Assembly (NCBI RefSeq): GCF_025420585.1
Contig: NZ_JAOEGB010000025.1
Coordinates: 1 to 64,000, forward strand
DNA: 64,000 nucleotides
From: Planotetraspora sp. A-T 1434
Lineage (GTDB): Bacteria > Actinomycetota > Actinomycetes > Streptosporangiales > Streptosporangiaceae
Reading direction: 5' to 3'
A program made the position numbers and the translations under genes. The notes under the pieces are model-generated. The model was not told the DNA's origin. It made no database searches and worked only from the letters and a program-made list of their open reading frames with translations. Shown here piece after piece: positions 19,070 to 28,345 of this stretch. Positions within the stretch are counted from its first letter, which is position 1; each line of letters starts with the position of its first letter.

Positions 19070-19281
19070 GCCATTTCGTCGATGTGGACGCCCTCTGGAA
19101 GGTGCTGGTCGCCGGGCTGCTCGGAGGTGCCGGGCTGGCCGCCGTGTACGCCCTGGGACTCGTGGGCCTGTCCGCCTACACGGCTGAGGACACGGGTTCG
19201 GCGGCCCGGCCTGTGGGTCTGGCGGTGGCCGCGGCCTGCTTACTGATCGTCCTGGTCGGGCCGGTCTCGGGATCTATGTGA
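19066..19281 (+). CDS. Small two-helix membrane protein
   Basis: This 71-residue protein begins MSHFVDVDALWKVLVAGLLG and has two hydrophobic helices at about residues 11-33 and 48-66. The start at 19066 overlaps the stop of the last micro-ORF and has GAGGAGGGG upstream; an earlier in-frame start would only add the repeat peptide. It lies between a phosphate transporter and polyphosphate kinase 2, so it may help phosphate transport, but no family was recognised. In related actinomycetes I recall similar tiny membrane proteins after pit genes. Confidence 0.75.
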   Translation: MSHFVDVDALWKVLVAGLLGGAGLAAVYALGLVGLSAYTAEDTGSAARPVGLAVAAACLLIVLVGPVSGSM

Positions 19282-19291
19282 TGCTGGCCAA

Positions 19292-20224
19292 GTGATGGGA
19301 GAAATGTCGAAGATGTCCAATGGTGCCGAACTGCTGCGGCGAACACCCGGTCTGAAGGTGGTGGACGACGATGACGACGATCCCGTCCTCCTCCGGGCCG
19401 ATGGCCGGCCCGTTGACACGTGGCGTGAGCATTACCCCTACGACGAGCGCCTGTCCCGTCACGAGTACGACTACAACAAGCGGCTGCTCCAGATCGAGCT
19501 GCTGAAGCTGCAGTATTGGCTGAAGTCCACCGGCGGCCGTCTGGTGATCCTCTTCGAGGGGCGGGACGCGGCCGGCAAGGGCGGCACGATCAAGCGCTTC
19601 ATGGAGCACCTCAACCCCCGGGGCGCCACGGTGGTGGCGCTGGAGAAGCCCACCGAGCGCGAGAAGACCCAGTGGTACTTCCAGCGCTACACCGCCCATC
19701 TCCCATCGGCGGGCGAGATCGTGCTGTTCGACCGGTCGTGGTACAACCGGGCCGGCGTCGAGCGGGTCATGGGGTTCTGCACCCACGAGGAGTACGTCGA
19801 GTTCATGTACCAGGCGCCGATGTTCGAGCGGATGCTCGTGCGCGACGGCATCCACCTGGTCAAGCTGTGGTTCTCGGTGTCGCGGGCCGAGCAGCGCACC
19901 CGCTTCGTGATCCGCCAGGTGGACCCGGTCAGGCAATGGAAGCTCTCCCCGATGGACATCGCGTCGCTTGACCTCTGGGACGACTACACCAGGGCCAAGG
20001 AGGACGTCTTCCTCAACACCGACACCGAGGAAGCCCCCTGGACGGTCATCAAGAGCAACGACAAGAAACGCGGTCGTCTCGAGGCCATGCGGTATGTCCT
20101 GTCGCTGTTCGACTACGAGGACAAGGAAGCCTCCATAGTCGGCACGCCGGACCCGCTGATCGTGCGGTCCGCCGCCGACATCGTCGACGAGGACAACGCC
20201 GAGCCGCTCAGCCCTCTCGATTAG
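19292..20224 (+). CDS. ppk2: Polyphosphate kinase 2
   Basis: A 310-residue PPK2 moves phosphate between polyphosphate and nucleotides. Visible are the Walker A motif FEGRDAAGKGGTIKR, the lid region TEREKTQWYFQRYTAHLP, Walker B FDRSWYNRAGVERVMGFC, and SPMDIASLDLWDDYTRAKED. An acidic run DDDDDD precedes the catalytic core. The start is uncertain among 19292, 19295, 19304 and 19313. It is the last gene of the apparent phosphate operon and converges with the protease gene, sharing three bases at their stops. PPK2 in such a setting suggests storage or mobilisation of imported phosphate. Confidence 0.92.
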   Translation: MMGEMSKMSNGAELLRRTPGLKVVDDDDDDPVLLRADGRPVDTWREHYPYDERLSRHEYDYNKRLLQIELLKLQYWLKSTGGRLVILFEGRDAAGKGGTIKRFMEHLNPRGATVVALEKPTEREKTQWYFQRYTAHLPSAGEIVLFDRSWYNRAGVERVMGFCTHEEYVEFMYQAPMFERMLVRDGIHLVKLWFSVSRAEQRTRFVIRQVDPVRQWKLSPMDIASLDLWDDYTRAKEDVFLNTDTEEAPWTVIKSNDKKRGRLEAMRYVLSLFDYEDKEASIVGTPDPLIVRSAADIVDEDNAEPLSPLD

Positions 20225-21318
20225 GCGCGTTCGGCCAGCCGGAAGAGGTCTCTGGCCGTGGCGCCGAAGTAGGGGCCGTACATCGTGCCGTGGTCATTGC
20301 TGTACTTGAAACTGCTCACCGAGGTCAGCGTGCCGCGCCCGGTGGCCGGGTCGAAGTCGCTGAGCCACGGGCCGCCGCTCGCGCCCGCCGTCAGATCGCA
20401 GCGCAGGCCCTGGTCGCGGGTCTGGCCCTGGGGGTCGCCGTGGACGACGCCCGCGCAGTACAGCAGGTGCTCCCCGTCGTACGGCGCGTCGGCCGGGAAG
20501 CCGAACCCGTAGGTCCGCAGCCCGCGCCTGGGGGCGAAGCCGATCTGCTGCCCGCCCACCGCGTCGGCCAGGTGACTGCCGCCCTGGCTCGTCACCGCCA
20601 CCATGCCCACGTCGTAGTCGTCGTCGCCGCCTCGCGACCACGGTCCGGGCACGAACATCCGCCGGGCGGAGAAGGTGCCGTACGGCTGCCGCCCGTCCTG
20701 GTAGCCGGGGATGAAGGTCCAGTTCTCCGCCCAGGGGCCCGAGCCGTCCTTCACGCAGTGCCCGGCGGTGACCACCACGTCCCTGTTCGCGCTCCTCACG
20801 GCGCTCGCCGAGCAGACGAAATCGACGCCGTTCATGCTGAGGAACACCCGGCCGGTCGTCCTCGTCACCGAGCCTCCGGCATCCCACTGCGACCCGCTCG
20901 TGGTGGCCGCCGGGGCCGTCCTCGGCCGCGCCGCCGACGCCGCCTCCGCCGTGGCCGGCCGGAGCACCTGTGCGGCCTGCCGTACGGGCCTCGCGTGGCT
21001 CAGCGAGGCGGCCTGCCGTACGGGCTCCGCCTGGCTGAGCGCGCGGGCGGTCAGGGCGGTCCAGGGCTGAGCCTTGGCGACCACGGGCTGTGCGGGCGGG
21101 GGCAGGACGCCGGTCGTGAGCGCCCCCACCTGCTTGACCGTGGAAAGCAGGTCGATGGGGATCGCCCGCGCCATCCGCTCCGGCGTCCAGTACGCCCTGG
21201 GCACCGGCGCGGCCACGTGCTCGACGACATCCGCCACCGGGGTGACCCGGGGAGCCGGGCCCGAAATGAGCCCGGCGGCAAGCGTGGCAACGGCAAGCAG
21301 GGGGAGGCTCGGAGTCAT
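20221..21318 (-). CDS. Secreted V8/trypsin-like serine protease (copy 1)
   Basis: This 365-residue protein has a signal peptide (LPLLAVATLAAGLISGPAPR) and a propeptide-like Ala/Gln-rich segment with a repeated SQAEPVRQAASLSHARPVRQ. The chymotrypsin-fold domain starts at about residue 150. The catalytic triad is clear: VVVTAGHCV, DDYDVGMVAV and TAGASGGPWLSDF. It lies 51 bp downstream of a paralogue in the same direction, so both probably share a transcript. The stop overlaps that of ppk2. Confidence 0.88.
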   Translation of the reverse strand: MTPSLPLLAVATLAAGLISGPAPRVTPVADVVEHVAAPVPRAYWTPERMARAIPIDLLSTVKQVGALTTGVLPPPAQPVVAKAQPWTALTARALSQAEPVRQAASLSHARPVRQAAQVLRPATAEAASAARPRTAPAATTSGSQWDAGGSVTRTTGRVFLSMNGVDFVCSASAVRSANRDVVVTAGHCVKDGSGPWAENWTFIPGYQDGRQPYGTFSARRMFVPGPWSRGGDDDYDVGMVAVTSQGGSHLADAVGGQQIGFAPRRGLRTYGFGFPADAPYDGEHLLYCAGVVHGDPQGQTRDQGLRCDLTAGASGGPWLSDFDPATGRGTLTSVSSFKYSNDHGTMYGPYFGATARDLFRLAERA

Positions 21319-21369
21319 GGCACCCGAGTCTGGACCACGGCACGTGTCCTTGTGGCTACTTTCGGTAAA

Positions 21370-22452
21370 TCAGGTCAGCGACGTGCTCTGAGCGGCGTTG
21401 TAGACCGCCTGGGCCTCGGCGCCGAAGTAAGGCCCGAACATCCAGAAGCTCGCGAAGTTGTACTTGAAGCTGTTCACGGAGTTGAGCAGGCCCGCGCCGG
21501 TGCTCTCGTTGAAGCTGAGGAACCAGGGGCCGCCGCTGGAGCCGCCGGTCATGTTGCAGTTGAGCCCCTGGTCCTCCGACTGGAGGAAGTCGTCGAACGT
21601 CCGGCCGCTGCAGTAGACCAGCTTCGACCCGTCGTACGGCGAGGCCGCCGGGTAGCCGAAGGAGTACATCTGCCGCCCACGGGGCTGGTTGAAGGCGATG
21701 CCCTGGCCGCCGACGACGTCGGTGAGGTTCTGGCCGCCCTGGGGGGCGACGACGGCCGCCGCGACGTCGTAGTTCATGTCCTCGCTGGAGCTCCACTGCG
21801 GAGTCGTCAGCAGGTTGGTCGCGGGCCAGGTGCCGTTGGGCCGGTTGCCCTGGTCGTAGCCGGGGACGAAGACCCAGTTGCTGTGGAAGCCGCCGTTGAT
21901 CTTGACGCAGTGTCCGGCCGTGATGACGACGCTCTTGTTGGCGCTGGTCACGGCGTTGCCGGAACAGGAGGCGTTCCGCCCGGCGTCCGAGCCCGCCGTG
22001 ATGGTGAAGAACACGCGCCCGGCGGTCTTCACGATCGCGCCGCCGCCCGTCCACGCCGCGCCCGAGCTGCGTGACGAGGCGTAGGACATGCCGTAGGTCG
22101 TGTCGGCGGTCAGGGTGGGCGCGACGGTCGCGGGCTTCGCGGCGGGGGCGTCGAGGAGCGCCGACGTGCTGGCGAAGCTCATGTCGTCCGAGTCGGGGGC
22201 GTCAAGGGGCTTGGCCGTCTCCATCTTGGCCTCTGTCCAGTAGCTCTTGACGCTGCGCTGCTCCGCCTTGGTGTCCGCCGCCTCGTGGATGACCGGGTGC
22301 GGGTTCGCCGCTGTGACGCCGGTCGTGTTCGTGGCGGCGGCGGTGCCGGTGGCGGCCGTGGCGCCGTGAGCGCTCGCCACGGGAAGCAGGGCCCCGGCCA
22401 CCGCCAGGACGGGGACTGTGAGAGTGGCGAATCGTCGTGCCGTGGGGTGCAT
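21370..22452 (-). CDS. Secreted V8/trypsin-like serine protease (copy 2)
   Basis: A 360-residue protein starts at the ATG at 22452, with a perfect GGAGG five bases upstream. The signal peptide runs to about residue 28 (LTVPVLAVAGALLPVASAHG). The propeptide contains SYWTEAKMETAKPL, comparable to YWTPERMARAIPI in copy 1. The triad is VVITAGHCVK, MNYDVAAAVV and GGSSGGPWFLSF, and the closing half aligns through YFGAEAQAVYNAA with YFGATARDLFRLA of copy 1. The two genes are a tandem duplication that has since diverged. Confidence 0.9.
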   Translation of the reverse strand: MHPTARRFATLTVPVLAVAGALLPVASAHGATAATGTAAATNTTGVTAANPHPVIHEAADTKAEQRSVKSYWTEAKMETAKPLDAPDSDDMSFASTSALLDAPAAKPATVAPTLTADTTYGMSYASSRSSGAAWTGGGAIVKTAGRVFFTITAGSDAGRNASCSGNAVTSANKSVVITAGHCVKINGGFHSNWVFVPGYDQGNRPNGTWPATNLLTTPQWSSSEDMNYDVAAAVVAPQGGQNLTDVVGGQGIAFNQPRGRQMYSFGYPAASPYDGSKLVYCSGRTFDDFLQSEDQGLNCNMTGGSSGGPWFLSFNESTGAGLLNSVNSFKYNFASFWMFGPYFGAEAQAVYNAAQSTSLT

Positions 22453-22641
22453 GCGTACCTCCGTGTCGGATGTCCCGGCGAAGGTAGCGAGCCCGCAATC
22501 CGGATTTCTCACGATTCACATATACGGTTATGGGCAGATTCGGGCATTTATGTACTGGTTTCTCGGCTGCCCCGGTGTTCCCGCGATGACATGCGGGATG
22601 CCCTGTGCTGACGGCCCTCGCTTGTCGGGGAGAATGAGGGA

Positions 22642-23829
22642 GTGACTTCCCAACCCCGGTCGATCGTCGTGCTGGGCTCCACCGGCTCCATCGGCACCCA
22701 GGCGCTCGAAGTCGTCGCCCAGGCCCCCGGCCGGTTCCGCGTGGTGGCCCTGGCGGCCGGAGGCGGGCGGGTGGACCTGCTCGCCCGGCAGGCGGCCGAG
22801 TGCGGGGCCGAGGCCGTCGCCGTCGCCGACGCGGCAGCCGTACCGGCACTCGAAGAGGCGCTCGCCGCGAACGGCGCGCGGCCGAGGATCCTGGCGGGCC
22901 CCGAAGGCGTCGCCGAGCTGGCCACCTGGCCCTGTGACGTTGTGCTGAACGGGATCACCGGCGCTCTCGGGCTGACCTCCACGCTCGCGGCGCTGGAGGC
23001 CGGGCGCGTGCTCGCGCTGGCCAACAAGGAGTCCCTGATCATCGGCGGTCCGCTGGTGAAGCGCCTGGCGGCTCCCGGTCAGTTGCTCCCGGTCGACTCG
23101 GAGCATTCCGCGCTGGCCCAGTGCCTCTGGGCGGCGGGCCCGGGGGCATACGGCGGGGGCGCCGGCGCGAAAGCCGTACGCCGCCTGGTCGTGACCGCGA
23201 GCGGCGGCCCGTTCCGGGGGAGAACCCGGGCCGAGCTGGGGGACGTCACGCCCGAGATGGCGCTCAACCACCCGACGTGGAACATGGGCCCGGTGATCAC
23301 GGTGAACTCCGCCACCTTGGTCAACAAGGGCCTGGAGGTCATCGAGGCGCATCTGCTCTTCGACATCGGGTTCGACCGCATCGAGGTCGTGGTGCACCCG
23401 CAGTCCATGATCCACTCGATGGTGGAGTTCACCGACGGCTCGACGATCGCCCAGGCGAGCCCGCCTGACATGCGCCTGCCGATCTCCCTGGCCCTGGGCC
23501 ACCCGGAGCGCGTTCCGGGCGCGGCGTCCGCCGTCGACTGGACCGCCGCCCACACCTGGACCTTCGAGCCGCTCGACGACGAGGCCTTCCCGTCCGTGGC
23601 GCTCGCCCGCCACGTCGGAGCCCTCGGCGGTACGGCTCCCGCCGTGTACAACGCCGCCAACGAGGTGTGCGTCGAGGCGTTCCTCAAGGGCGGGCTGCCG
23701 TTCCTCGGCATCGTGGACACGGTGGAGCGGGTGGTCGCCGAGCATTCCGCCGGCCCGGCCTCCTCGGTGGAGGAGGTCCTGGCCGCCGACTCCTGGGCGC
23801 GTACCCGAGCCGCCGAGCTGGTGCGCTGA
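22642..23829 (+). CDS. dxr: 1-deoxy-D-xylulose 5-phosphate reductoisomerase
   Basis: The 395-residue enzyme catalyses the committed step of the MEP isoprenoid pathway, making 2-C-methyl-D-erythritol 4-phosphate with NADPH. It has the nucleotide-binding start [27 protein letters not shown], the metal site LPVDSEHSA with IFQ replaced by [34 protein letters not shown], and [13 protein letters not shown]. The GTG start at 22642 has GGGGAGA eight bases upstream. ispG follows on the same strand. Confidence 0.95.
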   Translation: MTSQPRSIVVLGSTGSIGTQALEVVAQAPGRFRVVALAAGGGRVDLLARQAAECGAEAVAVADAAAVPALEEALAANGARPRILAGPEGVAELATWPCDVVLNGITGALGLTSTLAALEAGRVLALANKESLIIGGPLVKRLAAPGQLLPVDSEHSALAQCLWAAGPGAYGGGAGAKAVRRLVVTASGGPFRGRTRAELGDVTPEMALNHPTWNMGPVITVNSATLVNKGLEVIEAHLLFDIGFDRIEVVVHPQSMIHSMVEFTDGSTIAQASPPDMRLPISLALGHPERVPGAASAVDWTAAHTWTFEPLDDEAFPSVALARHVGALGGTAPAVYNAANEVCVEAFLKGGLPFLGIVDTVERVVAEHSAGPASSVEEVLAADSWARTRAAELVR

Positions 23830-24107
23830 GATCGTCCGCTGACTTCGCCCACCGGCCTCGCGGGACGGAGCGCGCGGAGGATGTGCTTGCACTGGCGTGC
23901 GGGGCCGGTGCACGGAGCCAGTGCGGGTTCGGTGCGCGGTTCGGCGCGCGGGTTTGATGTGTGGGTTTGATGTGTGGGTTTGATGTGTGGGTTTGAGGTG
24001 CGGGTTCGGTGCGCGGGTTTGGTTTGCTGGGCGAACCCAGGGCAGGTGCGTCTGGCGGACTGCCTAAACTGATGGAGTCGCTTCACGCCACCGCACAAGG
24101 GACTGAA
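23830..24107. repeat. Spacer between dxr and ispG with GTGTGGGTTTGAT tandem repeats
   Basis: From about 23945 to 24025 GGGTTTGATGTGT and decayed versions (GGGTTTGAGGTGC, GGGTTCGGTGCGC) occur seven or so times. No coding potential is convincing. In most actinomycetes the site-2 protease gene sits here, and none is present. Confidence 0.7.
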
Positions 24108-25271
24108 ATGTCTGTTGATCTCGGGATTCCGTCCGTACGATCCCAGCCGATCGCCAAGCGGCGAGTCTCGCGGCAGATCATGGTCGGCTCGGTTCCGGTC
24201 GGTGGAGACGCGCCGGTCTCGGTGCAGTCGATGACCACCACGCTGACCGCCGACGTCAACTCGACCCTCCAGCAGATCGCCGAGCTCACCGCCGCCGGTT
24301 GCCAGATCGTCAGGGTCGCGGTGCCGTCGCAGGACGACGCCGACGCGCTCCCGATGATCGCCAAGAAGTCGCAGATCCCAGTGATCGCCGACATCCACTT
24401 CCAGCCGAAGTACGTCTTCGCGGCCATCGACGCCGGATGCGCCGCCGTCCGGGTCAACCCCGGCAACATCAAGAAGTTCGACGACAAGGTCGGCGAGATC
24501 GCCCGCGCCGCCGCCGACGCGGGCACCCCGATCCGCATCGGCGTCAACGCCGGCTCGCTCGACCCGCGCCTGCTCCAGAAGTACGGCAAGGCCACTCCCG
24601 AGGCCCTGGTCGAGTCGGCGCTGTGGGAATGCTCGCTGTTCGAGGAGCACGGCTTCCGCGACATCAAGATCTCGGTGAAGCACAACGACCCGGTCGTGAT
24701 GATCCAGGCCTACCGCCTGCTGGCCGAGCGGTGCGACTATCCGCTGCACCTCGGCGTCACCGAGGCGGGCCCTGCCTTCCAGGGCACGATCAAGTCCGCC
24801 GTCGCGTTCGGCGCCCTGCTGGCCGAGGGCATCGGCGACACCATCCGCGTCTCGCTCTCCGCGCCTCCGGTCGAGGAGGTCAAGGTCGGCACCCAGATCC
24901 TGGAGTCGCTCAACCTGCGCGAGCGCGGCCTGGAGATCGTCTCCTGTCCGTCGTGCGGCCGGGCCCAGGTCGACGTCTACACCCTCGCCGAGCAGGTTCA
25001 GGCCGGTCTCACGGGGCTCAAGGTGCCGCTTCGGGTGGCAGTCATGGGCTGTGTCGTCAACGGCCCCGGCGAGGCCAGGGAGGCCGACCTCGGCGTGGCC
25101 TCCGGCAACGGCAAGGGCCAGATCTTCGTCAAGGGCGAGGTCATCAAGACCGTCCCGGAGTCCCAGATCGTGGAGACCCTTATCGAGGAGGCCCTGCGCC
25201 TGGCCGAGGAGATGGGCGTCGATGTGGACCTCCACGACGACGGTACGGGCCCCGAGGTCGTCGTCCGCTAG
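24108..25271 (+). CDS. ispG: 4-hydroxy-3-methylbut-2-enyl diphosphate synthase
   Basis: A 387-residue IspG (GcpE) converts methylerythritol cyclodiphosphate to HMBPP. It shows the TIM-barrel start [53 protein letters not shown], and the [4Fe-4S] ligands in SCPSCGR (two Cys) and [17 protein letters not shown] (third Cys, with the conserved Glu). The start at 24108 ([10 protein letters not shown]) follows the family; an upstream in-frame ATG is not needed. dxr is 278 bp upstream, so the two MEP genes may share a transcript. Confidence 0.95.
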   Translation: MSVDLGIPSVRSQPIAKRRVSRQIMVGSVPVGGDAPVSVQSMTTTLTADVNSTLQQIAELTAAGCQIVRVAVPSQDDADALPMIAKKSQIPVIADIHFQPKYVFAAIDAGCAAVRVNPGNIKKFDDKVGEIARAAADAGTPIRIGVNAGSLDPRLLQKYGKATPEALVESALWECSLFEEHGFRDIKISVKHNDPVVMIQAYRLLAERCDYPLHLGVTEAGPAFQGTIKSAVAFGALLAEGIGDTIRVSLSAPPVEEVKVGTQILESLNLRERGLEIVSCPSCGRAQVDVYTLAEQVQAGLTGLKVPLRVAVMGCVVNGPGEAREADLGVASGNGKGQIFVKGEVIKTVPESQIVETLIEEALRLAEEMGVDVDLHDDGTGPEVVVR

Positions 25272-25642
25272 GGAGTGCCAGACACGACCTAGGCAGGGGT
25301 GTCCCGCAGATCCCCGTTTTAGTGATCGTGATCATGCACGGACTCCCCGCGATTGCCTGTAGCCTGCGGCTCCGCCGTTCGTGATCATGCACGTGCATGG
25401 TCGCCGGCGGCCTTGGCGCAGGTCAGCGGCCCTTCGCGGAACCCGTGCATGATCACGCACAGAGAGGCAAGCTCCACCGCCCGGTCACGCCGCCGGCGCT
25501 GCCGCGGATCCGCGATCTTTGAAGATGATTACAGATAGCAAATGATTGGCTACACACTGTCATTCATCCGAGTATGCGGGCGTAGCCGCGCGATCACGTC
25601 CGGGAAGCTGGCCTCTGCCGTGTGAGCAGAGGGAGCGTGCTG
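25272..25642. other. Intergenic region after ispG with array a of the GTGATCATGCA element
   Basis: This is a noncoding stretch of about 370 bp. A small GACAC/GTGTC stem (25281-25303) follows ispG. Three element copies occupy 25328-25456. After about 25505 the sequence becomes A/T-richer (GATGATTACAGATAGCAAATG at 25523 onwards) and probably holds the promoter of the peptidase gene. Confidence 0.6.
25328..25456. repeat. GTGATCATGCACGG array a (3 cores)
   Basis: Forward cores begin at 25328 and 25381, exactly 53 bp apart; a reverse core CCGTGCATGATCAC occupies 25443-25456. The spacers share little sequence. Confidence 0.8.
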
Positions 25643-27424
25643 GTGAAGCGGGTTGTCGGATTGGTCGCGGGTGTCGCGATGCTGAGTGCCGGGCTGGTCA
25701 CCGGGCCGGATGGGGCGCGGGCCGTGCCGGTGCCGGGCCCGATGCGGGGCCCCATGCGGGGCATCGCCTGGGGACCCTGCGACCAGCCGGGTCAGGCTGG
25801 GGCGCTGGGCGGGGTCCTGCGTCCGCTGGGTTCCCAGCCCGCCAGGTCACGCACGTTCACAGCGGCCACTGGGGGCACGGCCCCGGCGGGGAACCCGGTG
25901 GAGTGCGCGAACGTGCGCGTTCCGCTCGACTACCGGGAGCCGCTCGGGCAGCAGATCACTCTGGCGCTGAACCGGATCAGGGGCACCGCCAACCCGGACG
26001 GCAACCATCTCGGGGCGCTGCTGGTCAACCCCGGCGGGCCGGGCGGGTCGGGTCGCGGGCTGGCGCAGTATGTGGCGGCCGCGCTACCCAAGGACGTCGC
26101 GGCCAGATTCGACGTGATCGGCTTCGACCCTCGCGGAGTCGGAGCGAGCGAGCCCGCGATGAGCTGCGTGGATCCGAAGCGCTTCTACGCCCCTCCCCGG
26201 CTCGACAACGTGCCGCGCGGCAAGGCGGATGAGGACGCGCTGATCGAGCGGGCCCGGCAGTACGCGGAGAGCTGCGGCAACCGGTGGGCCTGGTTCCTGC
26301 CCTACCTCACCACGGAGAACGCCGCCCGTGACATGGACGCGATCCGCGCGGCCCTGGGCGAGGAGAAGATCAGCTACCTCGGCTACTCGTACGGCACCTA
26401 TCTGGGGGCCGTCTACGCGACGCTGTTCCCGCAGCGGGTGCGGCGGCTCGTGCTGGACAGCGTGGTCGATCCCGAAGGGGTCTGGTATGACGCGAACATC
26501 GCCCAGGACTACGCCTTCGACCGGCGTCACAAGGACTTCCTCGCCTGGGTCTCCCGGTACGACCGCGTCTACCACCTCGGGCAAACCCCGGCGGCCGCGA
26601 GCTTCGCGTGGTACAGCATGCGCTCCCGGCTTCGCGAGAAGCCCGCGGGGGGCATCGTCGGCCCAAGCGAGCTGGACGACATCTACACCACCGGCGGGTA
26701 CTCCGATCGGGTGTGGCCGCGACTGGCTCAGGCGTTCTCCGACTACGTGTTGAAGGGCGACACCACAGGCCTGGTCGCGCTCTTCCACGGCCAGGCGGAG
26801 ATCGACGCCAAGGAGGAGAACAACTACGCCGTCTACCTCGGCGTCCAGTGCCGCGACGCGGCCTGGCCGCGCTCCTGGGCGCGCTGGCACGCGGACACGG
26901 AGCGGGTGCAGGCCGAGGCCCCGTTCATGGCCTGGGCCAACGCCGTCTACAACGCGCCCTGCGCCTTCTGGCCCGAAAAGGGCGGCACCCCCGTCAAGGT
27001 TGGGACCGCCCAGCTTCCACCCATTCTGCTGATCCAGTCACAGCACGACGCCGCCACGCCGTACCCGGGGGCGCTGCACATGCGCCGCCTGTTCCCGACC
27101 GCGCGGATGATCAGCGAGGACGGTGGCAACCACGGCGTCTCCCTCGCGGGTAACCCGTGCGTCGACCGCCACCTCGCCGCCTACCTGCGTGACGCGACGC
27201 TGCTGCCGCTGCGCCGGGCCGCGCGGGGAGCGGACGCGACCTGCCCGGCGCAGCCGGAGCCCCGCCCCCTGGTCCTGAGGAAGGCCCGAATGTCCGGTCC
27301 CACCTCCGCCGGCCCGTTGCTCGGTGGGCCGCTGTCCACGGGGCCGCTGTCTGCTGGGGCGCTGTCTGCTGGGGCGCTGCTGGTGGGTCCGTTGTCGAGG
27401 GGGCCGTTGTCCGCTGTCCGCTAG
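25643..27424 (+). CDS. Secreted alpha/beta-hydrolase, tripeptidyl-aminopeptidase-like
   Basis: The 593-residue protein starts preferably at the GTG at 25643, with GAGGGA eight bases upstream (a GTG at 25622 is also possible). A signal peptide ends near DGARA (residue 27). The fold begins with CANVRVPLDYREP, followed by the oxyanion segment LLVNPGGPGGSGRG and the nucleophile LGYSYGTYLG. The C-terminal TAP-like part has PILLIQSQHDAATPY (Asp) and EDGGNHGVSL (His). Such enzymes remove tripeptides or act as proline iminopeptidase-like hydrolases. The last 40 residues are a repeat tail (GPLSTGPLSAGALSAGALLV) absent from normal members. Confidence 0.85.
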   Translation: MKRVVGLVAGVAMLSAGLVTGPDGARAVPVPGPMRGPMRGIAWGPCDQPGQAGALGGVLRPLGSQPARSRTFTAATGGTAPAGNPVECANVRVPLDYREPLGQQITLALNRIRGTANPDGNHLGALLVNPGGPGGSGRGLAQYVAAALPKDVAARFDVIGFDPRGVGASEPAMSCVDPKRFYAPPRLDNVPRGKADEDALIERARQYAESCGNRWAWFLPYLTTENAARDMDAIRAALGEEKISYLGYSYGTYLGAVYATLFPQRVRRLVLDSVVDPEGVWYDANIAQDYAFDRRHKDFLAWVSRYDRVYHLGQTPAAASFAWYSMRSRLREKPAGGIVGPSELDDIYTTGGYSDRVWPRLAQAFSDYVLKGDTTGLVALFHGQAEIDAKEENNYAVYLGVQCRDAAWPRSWARWHADTERVQAEAPFMAWANAVYNAPCAFWPEKGGTPVKVGTAQLPPILLIQSQHDAATPYPGALHMRRLFPTARMISEDGGNHGVSLAGNPCVDRHLAAYLRDATLLPLRRAARGADATCPAQPEPRPLVLRKARMSGPTSAGPLLGGPLSTGPLSAGALSAGALLVGPLSRGPLSAVR

Positions 27425-27499
27425 ACCGGTGTTGGACGGGTTTGTCGGCGTGTCGCGTCCGTAACTTTCAAAGTTCACGTCGTCGCGTAGGCTTGGGCC

Positions 27500-28345
27500 G
27501 TGATGCTGCGTACATCGGCGTCGCGCGTGCTCGACGACAATGATCGCGACGAGGTGCTGGCGCTTCTCGACACCGATCCGGTCGCCAACGTCTTCGTCGC
27601 CAGCCGGGTCAGGACCGTGGGCCTGAATCCCTCCCGGTTGGGCGGCCAGATGTGGGGGTTCGGCCCGCGCGGCGGGCTCGTGTCCCTCTGCTACTCGGGA
27701 GCCAACCTGGTCCCGGTCAACGCCACCAGAGATGCTGTCCACGCTTTCGCCGACCGTGCCCGCAAGCAGGGACGGCGGTGCTCCTCGATCGTCGGCCCGG
27801 CGGGCGCCGTCGAGCGGATGTGGGAGCGGCTGGAGCCGCACTGGGGGAGCGCCCGGGCGATTCGCTGGGCGCAGCCCGTCATGGCGACCGGCTCCGCGCC
27901 CGCCGTCGAGCCCGACCCGCTCGTACGGAGGGTCCGGCCCGAGGAGTTCGGCATTCTGCTGCCGGCCTGCGTGGCGATGTTCACCGAGGAGGTCGGTGTC
28001 TCCCCGGACAACGGCGACGGCGGCGCGCTCTACCGGTCGAGGGTCGCCGAGCTGATCCGCATCGGCCGCTCCTACGCCCGGATCGAGGACGGCAAGGTCG
28101 TCTTCAAGGCCGAGATCGGCGCGGTGACTCCGCAGGCGTGCCAGATTCAGGGTGTCTGGGTGCATCCCGACCACCGGGGGCGCGGTCACGCCGTCGCGGG
28201 GATGGCCGCCGTGGTGGAGCAGGCGCTGAAGTACTTCGCGCCCCTCGTGACCCTGTACGTCAACGACTTCAACGTGTCGGCGCGGGCCGCCTACCGCAAG
28301 GTGGGCTTCCGCGAGGTCGACACGTTCATGTCCGTACTGTTCTGA
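27500..28345 (+). CDS. GNAT family N-acetyltransferase with DUF4081-type N-terminal domain
   Basis: This 281-residue protein has an N-terminal half (LDTDPVANVFVASRVRTVGL, LGGQMWGFGPRGGLVSLCYS) of the DUF4081 type and a C-terminal GNAT domain from about residue 140. The acetyl-CoA loop is in IQGVWVHPDHRGRGHAVAGM, and the closing NDFNVSARAAYRKVGFREV is typical. Either the GTG at 27500 or the ATG at 27503 can start it. Its close relative normally lies directly after ispG in actinobacteria (in mycobacteria, Rv2867c), so the peptidase gene appears inserted here. The 3' end overlaps the DUF3037 gene by 20 bp. Confidence 0.85.
   Translation: MMLRTSASRVLDDNDRDEVLALLDTDPVANVFVASRVRTVGLNPSRLGGQMWGFGPRGGLVSLCYSGANLVPVNATRDAVHAFADRARKQGRRCSSIVGPAGAVERMWERLEPHWGSARAIRWAQPVMATGSAPAVEPDPLVRRVRPEEFGILLPACVAMFTEEVGVSPDNGDGGALYRSRVAELIRIGRSYARIEDGKVVFKAEIGAVTPQACQIQGVWVHPDHRGRGHAVAGMAAVVEQALKYFAPLVTLYVNDFNVSARAAYRKVGFREVDTFMSVLF

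Noticed and set aside
19027-19281. 84-codon protein starting inside the micro-ORF repeat
   Set aside because: Its first 13 residues are a frame-shifted reading of the repeat. The ATG at 19066 has the ribosome binding site and the ATGA overlap.
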